From assembly GCF_003355475.1 (NCBI RefSeq), contig NZ_CP031356.1, positions 3,534,001-3,598,000 of the forward strand: 64,000 nt of DNA, in the 5' to 3' direction. Under the pieces are notes generated by a model. That model saw nothing but the letters and a program-made list of their open reading frames with translations, had not been told where the DNA came from and searched no databases. This document shows positions 24,546 to 33,879 of this stretch, in pieces. The stretch is from Brachybacterium saurashtrense. Its GTDB lineage: Bacteria; Actinomycetota; Actinomycetes; Actinomycetales; Dermabacteraceae. Position 1 is the first letter of the stretch, and each line of letters opens with the position of its first letter. The position numbers and the translations under genes are program-made.

Positions 24546-25853
24546 TCACAGGTTGGGGGTGATGTCCCGGTCGATGACCTCCTGGGTCTCGTTCTGCAGG
24601 TCCTCCATCACGGCGGCGACGTCCTCGCCGCCGATGGCGATGCGGTCCAGGCCCGCGCCGATCCGCTGGCCGCCGCCGGAGACGAACACGCGCGCGTTGT
24701 CCTGCGGGGCGGTGTTCTCGTTCAGCTGCCGGATCGCGGTCATGGCGTTGGGGTTCTCCTCGAGGTACGTCGCCTCCTCGGGATCCTCCAGGGCGGACTT
24801 CCGCACCGGCATGTAGCCGGTGGCCTGGCTGAACGTGATCGTGTTCGCGGTGTTGGTGAGGAAGTCCGCGAACCGCACGGCGTTGACCTTGCGCTCGTCG
24901 CTGATGCCGTCCGGCACCGCCACGCCCGCACCACCGGTGCAGGCGCCCGGCGTGGGGCCGGGGAGGTAGGTGGTGAGGAACGGGAACTCCGCGGAGTCCG
25001 TGAGACCGCCCAGGGAGCCGGTGGACTGCAGCAGGCCGGAGGCGTTGCCGATGGCGAAGGTGTTGTTCGCGTCGGCCGCGATCTGGATGTGCCCGGCCGC
25101 GACCTGCTCCTGCAGGAAGGTGGCCGCGTCCAGGGAGCCCTGCTCGGTGAAGGAGGGGGTCCACTCGGTGGAGTAGGCGCCGCCGAAGGTCCAGATCATG
25201 CCCTGGAAGTACCAGTCGAGGTAGTTGGAGCCGTCGGGGACCACCAGCGCCGGCTGCCCGCCGTTGGCGTCCATGATCCGCGGCGCCCACTCGGCGAACT
25301 CGTCCCAGGTCTCCGGGCCGCGGTCCGTGGGCAGACCCGCCTCGCCCAGCACGTCGGAGTTGAAGTACATCAGCGTGGTGGAGCGGGAGAACGGCATGCC
25401 GTAGTGCTTGCCGTCGTAGTTGTAGTCCTCGCGCAGCGTGTCCACGATGTCGTCGGCGTCGACGCCGGCCTCGGTCCACAGGTCGTCCAGCGGGGTGGTG
25501 GCCCCGGTGAAGGCGAAGTTGAACCAGGTGACGTCCGAGGCGACGATGAGATCCGGCAGCCCGCCGCCGGCCAGGGCGGCGTTGAACTTCTGCCCCAGCT
25601 CCTCGTAGTTGGCGCCGCCGTCGACCAGCGTGGCCGGGGTGTCCGGGTTCTCCTCGTTCCAGAGGTCGATGATCGCCTGCTCGACGTCCTTCGAGCTGCC
25701 GGGGTGGTTGGACCAGAACTGGATGGTGCCGTCACCCTCCTCGCCTCCGCCGCCGCTTCCGGCGGAGGTCTCCCCGCCGGCGCAGGCGCCCAGGGCGAGA
25801 GCGGCGGAACCGGCGCCGGCCAGTCCGAGGAGCGAGCGTCGTGAGAAGGTCAT
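24546..25853 (-). CDS. ugpB: UgpB-like extracellular solute-binding lipoprotein
   Basis: A 435-residue lipoprotein. The N-terminus MTFSRRSLLGLAG has a Tat-like twin Arg and a lipobox LGAC with the lipidated Cys near residue 24, followed by a Gly/Ser/Glu linker. The mature part is a family 1 solute-binding fold (TIQFWSNHPG...; PFSRSTTLMYFNSDVL; SQATGYMPVRKSAL; YLEENPNAMTAIRQL). The last two blocks are closely like E. coli UgpB, which binds sn-glycerol-3-phosphate and glycerophosphodiesters. It lies between permease and ATPase genes and shares their PHO-box-like control region. Confidence 0.88.
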   Translation of the reverse strand: MTFSRRSLLGLAGAGSAALALGACAGGETSAGSGGGGEEGDGTIQFWSNHPGSSKDVEQAIIDLWNEENPDTPATLVDGGANYEELGQKFNAALAGGGLPDLIVASDVTWFNFAFTGATTPLDDLWTEAGVDADDIVDTLREDYNYDGKHYGMPFSRSTTLMYFNSDVLGEAGLPTDRGPETWDEFAEWAPRIMDANGGQPALVVPDGSNYLDWYFQGMIWTFGGAYSTEWTPSFTEQGSLDAATFLQEQVAAGHIQIAADANNTFAIGNASGLLQSTGSLGGLTDSAEFPFLTTYLPGPTPGACTGGAGVAVPDGISDERKVNAVRFADFLTNTANTITFSQATGYMPVRKSALEDPEEATYLEENPNAMTAIRQLNENTAPQDNARVFVSGGGQRIGAGLDRIAIGGEDVAAVMEDLQNETQEVIDRDITPNL

Positions 25854-25907
25854 GCGGGTCTCCCATTCATGAGGTGCGGGGGTCGTGCGGATCCGGGGAG
25901 GGCGAGG

Positions 25908-26858
25908 TCAGCCCTTGACGGCCCCGGCGGTCAGGCCCTTGATCATCTGCTTCTGCAGGATCAGGAAGATGACGAGCATCGGCAGGGTGGTGAGGACCGT
26001 CGCGGCCATCACCGGGCCCCAGTTGGTCAGGCCCTCGTTGTCCTGCAGCTGGGTGAGGCCGATCGGCAGCGGGGCCACGGCGTCCGTGTCCGACATCAGG
26101 AACGGCCACAGGTACTGGTTCCACTCCGTGACCACCGTGATCAGCGTGAACGCGACCAGGGTGGGCCAGGACATCGGCAGCACCACCCGGAAGAGGGTGC
26201 GGCCGAAGCCGGTGCCGTCCAGCTCCGCGGCCTCCATCACCTCCTTGGGCAGCGACAGGAAGTGGTTGCGCATCAGGAAGGTGCCGAAGGCCACCGCGGC
26301 CAGGGGCACGATGATGCCCTGGAAGGTGTTGCGCCAGCCCCAGCTGGCCACCAGCGCGTAGTTCGAGATCACCGTGACCTGGTTGGGCACCATCAGCGAG
26401 GCGATCACCAGCAGGAACACCAGGTTCCGCCCGGGGAAGCGCAGGAAGGCGAGACCGTACGCGCACAGCACGCCGAGCGCCACCTGCACCACGGTGAGGA
26501 TCGCGGTGATGATGATCGAGTTGCGCAGGTAGCGGTCGAACCGCACCTCGGAGAGCACGTAGGAGTAGTTCTCCGGTGCGAAGGGATTGGGCAGCCAGGA
26601 GATCGGATCGGAGTAGATGTCGCCCTGCGTCTTCAGCGAGGTGATCACGATGAAGTACAGCGGCACGAAGAACAGCAGCAGCGCCAGCACCATGCCGGCG
26701 TAGCCGAGGATCCGCGCGCCGCTCCCGCCCTGGAAGGCGAGGCCGCGGCGGGCGGCGCGGCGGCGCTGCGCCGCGGTGAGCGCGGGGGCGTCCTCCGTGC
26801 CGGGCCCCGTGCCGGGGGTGGGCGGGAGGGCGTGGCGCACCTGATCGGTGGTGGTCAT
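25908..26858 (-). CDS. ugpE: ABC importer permease, UgpE/MalG type
   Basis: A 316-residue inner-membrane permease with six predicted helices after a polar N-terminus of about 55 residues. The EAA loop that contacts the ATPase reads EVMEAAELDGTGFGRTLFRVVLPMSWP near residue 220. NPFAPENYSYVL and the ending MIKGLTAGAVKG are typical of MalG-type subunits. It starts 10 bases after the UgpA-like gene and precedes the binding-protein gene. Confidence 0.92.
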   Translation of the reverse strand: MTTTDQVRHALPPTPGTGPGTEDAPALTAAQRRRAARRGLAFQGGSGARILGYAGMVLALLLFFVPLYFIVITSLKTQGDIYSDPISWLPNPFAPENYSYVLSEVRFDRYLRNSIIITAILTVVQVALGVLCAYGLAFLRFPGRNLVFLLVIASLMVPNQVTVISNYALVASWGWRNTFQGIIVPLAAVAFGTFLMRNHFLSLPKEVMEAAELDGTGFGRTLFRVVLPMSWPTLVAFTLITVVTEWNQYLWPFLMSDTDAVAPLPIGLTQLQDNEGLTNWGPVMAATVLTTLPMLVIFLILQKQMIKGLTAGAVKG

Positions 26859-26868
26859 CAGCTCGCCC

Positions 26869-27804
26869 TCACTCCTGCTTGTCCTGCAGCTTGACCTGCA
26901 CCAGCGTCACGATCAGCACCAGCAGGAACATGATCGAGGCCACCGCGGCGCCGTAGCCGGCGCGGCTGTTGACGAAGGTCTCCTGGTAGATCTGGTAGAT
27001 CAGCGTGGTGGTGCCGGTGCCGAAGGGGCCGCCGGCGGTCATCACCTGGATCACGTCGAACACCTGGAACGAGTTCAGCAGCACCGTCACCGAGAGGAAG
27101 AAGGTGGTGCCCTTCAGCTGCGGCAGCGTGACCCGCCAGAACTTCCGCCAGGCGCCGGTGGCGTCGATCTCCGCGGCCTCGTCGAGGTCCGTGCGCCGTC
27201 CCTGCAGCGCGGCCAGGTAGATCACGAAGGTGTAGCCGAGGTTCTTCCACACGTAGGTGGTGGTGATCATGAACAGCGCCCAGCCGGAGTGCTGGTAGAA
27301 GTTCGGGCTCTCCACGCCCACCCGGCCCAGCAGGTCCTGCACCAGGCCGAACCCGGGGTCGAACACGAACTGGAAGGCCACGCCGATCGCCGCGCCGGAG
27401 ATCACGTACGGCGCGAACACCGCCGTGCGCACCAGGTTGCGGCCGCGCAGGTGCTGGTCCAGCAGCATCGCCAGCGCCAGCCCGATCACCATCGAGCCCA
27501 CCACTGCCACCAGCGTGAACACGAGCGTGTTGCGCATGATCTGCCAGCTGGTCTCGTCCGTGAACCACTCGACGTAGTTGTCCAGCCCCACGAACGTCAT
27601 CGTGGGGGAGGAGATGTTCCAGTGGTAGAAGGAGATGCGGAAGTTGTCGATCAGCGGGCGGTAGGTGAACAGGCCCAGCAGCACCATGTTCGGCACGATG
27701 AGCACCGCGGCGAGGGCGAACTGCCGCCAGTCGAGCCTGCGCGAGCGCGCCACCGGTTCGGTGTCGGGACGGCGCTCGAGCCCGGGGATCGCTGGTGTGG
27801 TCAC
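26869..27804 (-). CDS. ugpA: ABC importer permease, UgpA/MalF type
   Basis: A 311-residue permease with six predicted helices. The EAA loop is DLDEAAEIDATGAWRKFWRVTLPQLKG near residue 210, and FSFYHWN-like text after the first helix and VGLDNYVEWF match UgpA/MalF proteins. It is the first gene of a four-gene operon (permease, permease, binding protein, ATPase). The GTG at 27804 has no ribosome binding site; a TACGTT -10 box lies only six bases upstream, so the mRNA is probably leaderless. PHO-box-like repeats sit 17 bases before that box, which suggests induction by phosphate starvation. Confidence 0.92.
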   Translation of the reverse strand: MTTPAIPGLERRPDTEPVARSRRLDWRQFALAAVLIVPNMVLLGLFTYRPLIDNFRISFYHWNISSPTMTFVGLDNYVEWFTDETSWQIMRNTLVFTLVAVVGSMVIGLALAMLLDQHLRGRNLVRTAVFAPYVISGAAIGVAFQFVFDPGFGLVQDLLGRVGVESPNFYQHSGWALFMITTTYVWKNLGYTFVIYLAALQGRRTDLDEAAEIDATGAWRKFWRVTLPQLKGTTFFLSVTVLLNSFQVFDVIQVMTAGGPFGTGTTTLIYQIYQETFVNSRAGYGAAVASIMFLLVLIVTLVQVKLQDKQE

Positions 27805-27810
27805 GCAGGC

Positions 27811-27865
27811 AACGTAACCCGGTCAGGGAGAGTCGCTCTGGCGTCCAGGTGACGTCCAGATGAAC
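27811..27865 (-). promoter_or_regulatory. PHO-box-like direct repeats and leaderless promoter of the ugp operon
   Basis: Reading the minus strand, three contiguous 11-base units run from 27865 to 27833: GTTCATCTGGA, CGTCACCTGGA and a weaker CGCCAGAGCGA. The first fits the known Streptomyces PhoP unit G(G/T)TCAYYYR(G/C)G at 10 of 11 positions and the second at 9. A TACGTT -10 box (27816-27811) follows after 17 bases, where an activator replacing a -35 box should sit, and the start codon follows six bases later. PhoP control of ugp genes is known in actinobacteria; binding here is inferred. Confidence 0.65.
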
Positions 27866-28021
27866 CCGGCCCGGGACGGGGGAGGCGTGGCTCACATCGC
27901 GGCGCAGGCCCGATCATGGACAGGCGTGCAGGTCACCGGGGTGGTGCGGGTACCCGGCAGGGCGGACTGCCTGCAGCGGGGCCGCGGGCCGACGGTCGCG
28001 CCGCGCGGCCGACGGTGCCGG

Positions 28022-29848
28022 TCAGCCAGCAGCGCGGGTGAGCGCGTCGACCGCGCGGATCAGCCCCAGATGGCTGAACGCCTGCGGGAAGTTCCCCGCC
28101 ATCCGCCCCGCGGTGCCGTCGTACTCCTCGGCCAGCAGGTGCAGATCGTTCGCGGAGGCCAGCAGGCGCTCCATCAGCTGCGCCGCCTCGTCCCGCCGGC
28201 CGGAGGCGGCATACTGCTCCACCAGCCAGAAGCAGCACACCAGGAAAGGGTGCTCGTCCCCGGGCAGGCCGTCCTGCCCCTGGGTGCGGTAGCGCAGGAT
28301 CAGCCCGTCCTCGGTGCGCAGGTCCTGCTCCATCCGGGCCACGGTGGCGAGCATCCGCGGGTCGTCGGCCGGCAGGAAGCCGGTGTGCGGGATCTGCAGC
28401 AGCGAGGCGTCCACCTCGGTGCTGCCGTAGGTCTGCACGAACGCCCCGTCGGCCCCCACCCCGCGGGCGAGCACCTCCTCGCGCACCCGGTCCCGCAGCC
28501 GCTCCCACTCCGCGAGCTCCTCCGCGTCGGCGGGCAGGCCGTGCTCCTGCACCGCCCGCACGGCGCGGTCGAAGGTCGCCCACACCATCACCCGGCCGTG
28601 GGTGAAGAACGCCGGCTCCCCGCGCATCTCCCAGATGCCCTGGTCGGGGGTGTCGATGCGGCGGGCGGTGTAGCGCACCAGCGCCTTCTGCAGCGGCCAC
28701 GACCAGCGGGTCTCCTCCAGGCCCGCCTCGCGCATCCTCTCCAGCGCGATCATCACCTCGCCCACCACGTCCGCCTGGTACTGGGCGGCCGCGCCGTTCC
28801 CGATCCGCACCGGCACCGAGTCCTCGTAGCCGGGCAGGTGCGGGAGCTCCCGCTCGGGCAGGTTCCGGTCCCCGGTGAGCGAGTACATGATCTGCAGCCG
28901 CTCCGGGTCCCCGGCGATCGCGCGCAGCAGCCAGTCGCGCCAGGACGAGGCCGCCTCCACGTGCCCGTGCGCCAGCAGCGCCTCCAGCGACAGCGCCGCA
29001 TCGCGCAGCCAGCAGAAGCGGTAGTCCCAGTTGCGCACCCCGCCGAAGTCCTCGGGCAGGCTGGTAGTGGGCGCGGCCACGATGCCGCCGGTGCGGCGGT
29101 GGGTGAGGGCGCGCAGCACCAGCAGCGAGCGGGCCACCGGCTCCGCGTACTCCTCCTCCACCCGGACCTGGCCCAGCCAGTGGGACCAGTGCCGGGTGGT
29201 CTCCGCCAGGGCCGCCGCGACCTGCGGTGCGGCCGGTACCTCCCGCCACGACGGGTACCAGGTGAGCGCCCAGTCGGCGCTCTCGTCGGCGGACAGGCGG
29301 TGACGGCCGCGGTGGGCGCGTCCGTCGGCCTGCAGCGCCGGGCCGTGCAGGCACACCGCGTCCCCGCCGGCCACCGCGATCAGCGCACCGCGCCCGTCGC
29401 GGTCCTCGCCGCGCCGCACCCACGGCACCACCTGGCCGTACTCGAAGCGGAGCAGCAGCTCCTGGACCACCTCCACCTCACCGTCGGTGCAGGTCACCGA
29501 ACGCACCAGGTCGGAGCGGTCCTCCACGTCCCCGGCGAGGGTGGTGGCGCCGTCGCCGCCGGTCGGGTCCAGCGGCAGGAACTCGGTGACCACGGCGGTG
29601 CCGGTGGGGGAGCGCCAGGTGGTCTCCAGCACCATCGTGCCGGGCAGGTACCGGCGCGCGAGCACCTCCCCGTCGGCGATCCGCAGCGACCAGTGCCCGT
29701 GCGAGGCGTCGCCCAGCAGCGCGCACAGCAGCGCGTCGGCGTCGAAGCGCGGCATGCACAGCCAGTCCACGTCCCCCTCCCGGGTCACGAGCGCGGCGGT
29801 GCGCTGGTCTGAGAGCAGCGCGTGGTCCTCGATCAGCGGTGCGGTCAT
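28022..29848 (-). CDS. Glycoside hydrolase family 15 protein (trehalase/glucoamylase-like)
   Basis: A 608-residue cytoplasmic protein. Residues 1-180 form the beta-sandwich that precedes the catalytic domain in trehalase-like members (IEDHALLSDQRTAALVTREGDVDWLCMPRFD). The (alpha/alpha)6 barrel begins with FGGVRNWDYRFCWLRDAALSLEALL near residue 270, the hallmark of the family, and continues with GNGAAAQYQADVVGE and PHTGFLPADDPRM. Several mycobacterial and streptomycete relatives are trehalases, so trehalose breakdown is the best guess. GGGAGG lies only one or two bases before the ATG, which is tighter than usual. It ends the gene group at 28-31.4 kb. Confidence 0.9.
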   Translation of the reverse strand: MTAPLIEDHALLSDQRTAALVTREGDVDWLCMPRFDADALLCALLGDASHGHWSLRIADGEVLARRYLPGTMVLETTWRSPTGTAVVTEFLPLDPTGGDGATTLAGDVEDRSDLVRSVTCTDGEVEVVQELLLRFEYGQVVPWVRRGEDRDGRGALIAVAGGDAVCLHGPALQADGRAHRGRHRLSADESADWALTWYPSWREVPAAPQVAAALAETTRHWSHWLGQVRVEEEYAEPVARSLLVLRALTHRRTGGIVAAPTTSLPEDFGGVRNWDYRFCWLRDAALSLEALLAHGHVEAASSWRDWLLRAIAGDPERLQIMYSLTGDRNLPERELPHLPGYEDSVPVRIGNGAAAQYQADVVGEVMIALERMREAGLEETRWSWPLQKALVRYTARRIDTPDQGIWEMRGEPAFFTHGRVMVWATFDRAVRAVQEHGLPADAEELAEWERLRDRVREEVLARGVGADGAFVQTYGSTEVDASLLQIPHTGFLPADDPRMLATVARMEQDLRTEDGLILRYRTQGQDGLPGDEHPFLVCCFWLVEQYAASGRRDEAAQLMERLLASANDLHLLAEEYDGTAGRMAGNFPQAFSHLGLIRAVDALTRAAG

Positions 29849-29903
29849 GCCTCCCAGTCCATCACGCCGTGCGGGGTGGGTGCGGGCGGGGCGAACGTCC
29901 GGG

Positions 29904-31400
29904 TCAGTCCTGCTCGGGCTCCTCGCCCGCGCCGGTGACGAACTCGCGCAGGTGCTGCGAGAGCGCGAGGCGGCTGGGCTCGTGGCAGTACATCATGTGC
30001 CCCGCCTCGTAGTACTCGATGCGGATCCGCTGCTCGTAGTCCTCCTGCGGGATCGCCAGCTGCGCCAGCACGTGCTCGCTGGCGTGGAAGGGCGTGGCGG
30101 CGTCGTGGTAGCCGTGGGAGACCAGCACCCGCGTGTGCGGGGACTTCCGCAGCAGGCGGGCGAGGTCCGAGGCGACCTCCACTGAGCGGTTCTCGAAGTC
30201 CTTGTAGCTCCACGGATGCACCCGGCCGGACATGATCTCGTAGACCACGTCCGAGGAGAACTCCAGCTCGGTGCCGAGATACTGGTTGATGGCGGCGGTG
30301 TAGGAGGGCGCCAGCTGGTCGATCGAGGGGTCGGTCTCCATCCTCGCGGCGTTCCCGTTCCCGGCCGGGGCGGTGAAGCGCCCGTCGATCCGCCCGGTCA
30401 CCAGGCCGCGGTCCCGCAGCAGCTCGGCGAGGAAGGCCATGTGCTCGATGCGCAGGTCCGCACGCTCCACCCACTCCGGGTCCACGCCGACGAGGGCGCC
30501 GATCCGGGCGGCCGCCTCCTGCTTCTGGGCCGGCGCCAGGCGCAGTCCGGCCGCGAGCAGCGCGGGGTACTCCTGCTCGGCGAAGGCCTCGGCCTCGTCC
30601 ACCACGTCCTGCAGCATGCGCTCCTCGTGCCTGCCGTGCGCGTGCGCGATCGCCGCATAGGTGGGCAGGTAGTGGAGGTAGGGGCGGTCGTTGCCCTCGG
30701 AGAACACGATGGTGCCGAAGTCCAGCACCGGCGAGATCAGCACGATCCCCGCCACGGCCAGGTAGTAGCGGTCCATCAGGCGCGCCGCCACGGCGGAGGC
30801 GCGGGTGGTGCCGTAGGACTCTCCCGCGAGGTGGACCGGGGAGGTCCAGCGCTGGTGGCGGGTGAGCCAGTCCACCACGAACGCGGCGATGAGGTCGCGG
30901 TCCTCGGCGAGCCCGTGGTGGCGGGCGGGCTTCTGCCCGGGCGCCGGGCGCGAGTAGCCGGTGGTCATCGCGTCCACCACCACCAGATCGGCGACCTGCA
31001 GGATCGTTTCGTGGTTGTCGAGCAGGCGGTGCGGGGGAGCGGCCGGCGCACCGGCGTCCCCGGAGTCCACCCTGCGCGGCCCCAGCAGTCCCAGGTGCAG
31101 CCACACCGTGGACGCCCCCGGCCCGCCGTTGAACGCGAACACCACCGGGCGCTGGGTCTCCCCGGTGTTCTGCGCGAGGTAGCTGACGGAGAACAGCTCC
31201 GCGTAGGCCTTGCCGCGCCCGTACTCCTCGCCCTCGGGCTCCTCGCGCAGCACCACCGTGCCGGCGGTGGCCGTGTAGTCCAGCGTCCCCTCCGGCAGGT
31301 CGAGCGAGTGGAGGGTGGTGACCAGGTGGTCCTCGGGCGTCTCGGCGGCGGCCTGGCCGGCCGGCGTCTCGGGGGCGGGGGAGGTGGGCTGGGCGGTCAC
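29904..31400 (-). CDS. S10-family serine carboxypeptidase-like protein
   Basis: A 498-residue alpha/beta hydrolase. FAFNGGPGASTVWLHLGLLGPRRV near residue 90 is the oxyanion-side motif of S10 peptidases, HLAGESYGTTRASAVAARL near 195 holds the nucleophile Ser, HGYHDAATPFHAS near 435 the Asp, and YYEAGHMMYCHEPS near 470 the His. There is no export signal, so it should be cytoplasmic, unlike the vacuolar or secreted eukaryotic relatives. The GTG at 31400 is chosen because GAAGGAG lies five bases upstream. It is divergent from the sugar importer at 31661. Confidence 0.9.
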   Translation of the reverse strand: MTAQPTSPAPETPAGQAAAETPEDHLVTTLHSLDLPEGTLDYTATAGTVVLREEPEGEEYGRGKAYAELFSVSYLAQNTGETQRPVVFAFNGGPGASTVWLHLGLLGPRRVDSGDAGAPAAPPHRLLDNHETILQVADLVVVDAMTTGYSRPAPGQKPARHHGLAEDRDLIAAFVVDWLTRHQRWTSPVHLAGESYGTTRASAVAARLMDRYYLAVAGIVLISPVLDFGTIVFSEGNDRPYLHYLPTYAAIAHAHGRHEERMLQDVVDEAEAFAEQEYPALLAAGLRLAPAQKQEAAARIGALVGVDPEWVERADLRIEHMAFLAELLRDRGLVTGRIDGRFTAPAGNGNAARMETDPSIDQLAPSYTAAINQYLGTELEFSSDVVYEIMSGRVHPWSYKDFENRSVEVASDLARLLRKSPHTRVLVSHGYHDAATPFHASEHVLAQLAIPQEDYEQRIRIEYYEAGHMMYCHEPSRLALSQHLREFVTGAGEEPEQD

Positions 31401-31547
31401 TCGTGCTCCTTCGTCGGATCCGGCGTCGGCCTCGATGCTATGCGAGGGGCGGCGGGGCGGGTGCGGGGGAGGCACCGCGCCGGTCGGGTCGGCCGAGAAT
31501 CGGTCATGGGGTGGGCAGAGGGGCGCGGGTGGGTTAGAGTCACGAAC

Positions 31548-31586
31548 CGTGAACGTTCACGACCTCTGATTAGTGAGCGCGAACTA
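31548..31586 (+). promoter_or_regulatory. LacI-type palindromes before a sugar importer operon
   Basis: CGTGAACGTTCACG at 31548-31561 is a perfect 14-base palindrome. Ten bases on, TAGTGAGCGCGAACTA at 31571-31586 is a second, imperfect palindrome (6 of 8 pairs). A TATTCT -10-like box follows at 31585-31590, about 70 bases before the ATG of the binding-protein gene. Such spacing is typical for LacI-family repression of CUT1 importers. No regulator gene is adjacent, and the motif differs from the one near the galactosidase genes. Confidence 0.55.
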
Positions 31587-31660
31587 TTCTGTGCCGCGAC
31601 GCCTGCTCCCCCGAGTACGCTCACCGGACACTCGACGACGAGGAAGGACACAGGAGAGCG

Positions 31661-32998
31661 ATGACGCCACACCTGACCCGGCGCACTGCGCTGGCCGGAG
31701 CCGGAGCGGGGGTGCTCGGCGGGTTCGCCGCCTGCGCGCCCCCCAATCCCGGCAGAGTCAACGACCAGGCCGCGATCCCGCCCGCGGACGGCCCGGTCAC
31801 CATCACCTACTGGGCCTGGCTGAAGGACCTCCAGAAGGTCGCCGACGTCTTCAACGCCCAGCAGGACAGGATCCGTGTAGAGACCACCTGGATCCCCGGC
31901 GGCAACACCGGCGGCTACGCGAAGATCCTCTCCGCCGTCTCCGCCGGCGGCGGCCCCGACATCGCCCAGGTGGAGCTGCGCCAGGTGCCCGAGTTCGCGC
32001 TCGCCGGCGCCCTGGTGGACCTCACCCGCTACGACTTCGGCTCCCAGGTCGACGCCTTCGACCCCGGCGCCCTCAGCCAGGTCAAGGTGGGCGACTCCTA
32101 CTGGGCCGTCCCCCAGGACACCGGCCCCGTGGCCACCTTCTACAACCGCGAGGTGCTCGAGGGCGAGATGGGGCTCACCCCGCCGGCCACCTGGGAGGAG
32201 TTCCGCGAGACCGCCGGGATCGTCTCCGAGGCCGGCAAGAACCTCATCACCCTCGACCCCTCCGACGGCTCGTACCTCATCTCCTGGGTGATGCAGTCCG
32301 GCGCGGTGTGGTTCCGCCCCGAGGGCGACGGCTGGATCGTGGACATGACCGGCGACGCCTCGATGCGGGTCGCGGAGTTCTGGGACCAGATCCTCGCCGA
32401 CGGCCTGGTGGGCACCGGCTACGGCTCCTTCTCCACCCCGTGGATGGCCGCCGCCGGCGAGGGGAACGTGCTGGCCACGATCTCCGGCTCCTGGTCCGAC
32501 GCCCTGATCCAGTCTGTGCCGGGCGGCGAGGGCAAGTGGGCCGTCGCCCCGATGCCCACCTGGCCCGACGGCGGTGTCGCCTCCGGCGCGCACGGCGGCT
32601 CCTCCGCCGCGATCCTGTCGAACTCGCAGCATCCTGCCGAGGCGCTCGAGTTCGTCACCTGGATGTGCTCGGACCCGGCCGGGATCGACGCCATGATCGA
32701 GTACTCCGGCATCGGCTGGTCGCCGGCGAAGGACTACATCGGCGAAGTGCGCCGCCAGCCCTCGGAGTTCTTCTCCGGCCAGAACTACAACGAGGAGGTG
32801 ATCCTGCCGATGGCGCAGGGCCAGAACCTCGACTGGACCTGGGCGCCGATGATGCAGCGCGCCGCCGCCATGGTGGGCGACGGCATGACCACCGCCGTCA
32901 CCGGGGAGGTTCCGCTGGTGGACATGCTCCCCGCCACGCAGACGAGGATCGTCGAGATCATGCGAGAGATGGGACTGAACGCGGAGGAGGCACGATGA
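31661..32998 (+). CDS. Carbohydrate ABC importer solute-binding lipoprotein
   Basis: A 445-residue family 1 binding protein. The signal region MTPHLTRRTALAGAGAGVLG ends in a lipobox-like FAAC with the lipidated Cys near residue 25. The mature protein opens ITYWAWLKDLQKVADVFN, and later blocks (GGGPDIAQVELRQVPEFA; YWAVPQDTGPVATFYN; AHGGSSAAILSNSQHPAEALEFV) are those of sugar-binding CUT1 proteins. It is the first gene of an operon with two permeases; stop and next start overlap by four bases. ACAGGAG precedes the ATG. The sugar is unknown. Confidence 0.92.
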   Translation: MTPHLTRRTALAGAGAGVLGGFAACAPPNPGRVNDQAAIPPADGPVTITYWAWLKDLQKVADVFNAQQDRIRVETTWIPGGNTGGYAKILSAVSAGGGPDIAQVELRQVPEFALAGALVDLTRYDFGSQVDAFDPGALSQVKVGDSYWAVPQDTGPVATFYNREVLEGEMGLTPPATWEEFRETAGIVSEAGKNLITLDPSDGSYLISWVMQSGAVWFRPEGDGWIVDMTGDASMRVAEFWDQILADGLVGTGYGSFSTPWMAAAGEGNVLATISGSWSDALIQSVPGGEGKWAVAPMPTWPDGGVASGAHGGSSAAILSNSQHPAEALEFVTWMCSDPAGIDAMIEYSGIGWSPAKDYIGEVRRQPSEFFSGQNYNEEVILPMAQGQNLDWTWAPMMQRAAAMVGDGMTTAVTGEVPLVDMLPATQTRIVEIMREMGLNAEEAR

Positions 32999-33879
32999 GG
33001 TCCAAGACAGCCCCCTGGATCCTGCTGGCACCGTTCCTGGTCGTCTTCATCGGCACGATGATCGTGCCGATCGTGATGGCGATCGGGTACTCCTTCAGCT
33101 CCGTCGAGCGCTCCGGCCTGCTCGGCGAGGGCGGGATCACCAATTCCTTCGCCGGATTCGACAACTACGTCAAGGCCCTCTCCAACGTGAACTTCGTGGA
33201 GTCGATCGGGCGCATGATCCTGTTCGGCGTGGTGCAGGTGACCGTGATGATCGTGGCCGCGGTGGTGCTCGCGCTGCTGCTGGAGAGCGCGAACGCGAAG
33301 TGGCCCGGCTTCTTCCGCGCCACCTACTTCCTGCCCTACGGGATCCCCGGCGTGATCGCCACGATCCTGTGGTCGTTCCTGTACATCCCCGGCCTCTCGC
33401 CGATCGTGGACGTGCTGCAGCTGGTGGGACTCGACGTGGACTTCCTGGGACCGAACGCGGTGCTGTGGTCGATCGCGAACATCGTCACCTGGACCTACAC
33501 CGGCTACAACATGCTCATCATCATCGCCCAGCTCAAAGCGATCCCCGGTGAGCTGTACGAGGCCGCGAAGATCGACGGCGCCGGCGCCGTGCGCGTGGCC
33601 ACCTCGATCCAGCTGCCGCTGATCCGCCCGGCCGTGATGCTCACGGTGATCTTCTCGATCATCGGCACCCTGCAGCTGTTCGCCGAGCCGCGTCTGCTGC
33701 AGACCATGAGCTCCGGGATCACCTCGGAGTACACCCCGAACATGTCCGCCTACGCCTTCGCGTTCCAGTACAACGACATCGGCATGGCGGCCGCGCAGGC
33801 CGTGATCATCGCGGTCTCCGCCTTCCTCCTCTCGGCGATCGCGCTGGGAGTCTCCTCCTGGACGGAGAAGCGCCGATGA
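32995..33879 (+). CDS. Sugar ABC importer permease (MalF-like)
   Basis: A 294-residue permease with six predicted helices, starting in the stop codon of the binding-protein gene (ATGA). The EAA loop reads ELYEAAKIDGAGAVRVATSIQLPLIRP near residue 185. FATYFLPYGIPGVIATILWSFLY and the opening APWILLAPFLVVFIGTMIVP are typical of MalF-type CUT1 permeases. It acts with the gene at 33876 and the binding protein at 31661; no ATPase gene is in this operon. Confidence 0.93.
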   Translation: MRSKTAPWILLAPFLVVFIGTMIVPIVMAIGYSFSSVERSGLLGEGGITNSFAGFDNYVKALSNVNFVESIGRMILFGVVQVTVMIVAAVVLALLLESANAKWPGFFRATYFLPYGIPGVIATILWSFLYIPGLSPIVDVLQLVGLDVDFLGPNAVLWSIANIVTWTYTGYNMLIIIAQLKAIPGELYEAAKIDGAGAVRVATSIQLPLIRPAVMLTVIFSIIGTLQLFAEPRLLQTMSSGITSEYTPNMSAYAFAFQYNDIGMAAAQAVIIAVSAFLLSAIALGVSSWTEKRR

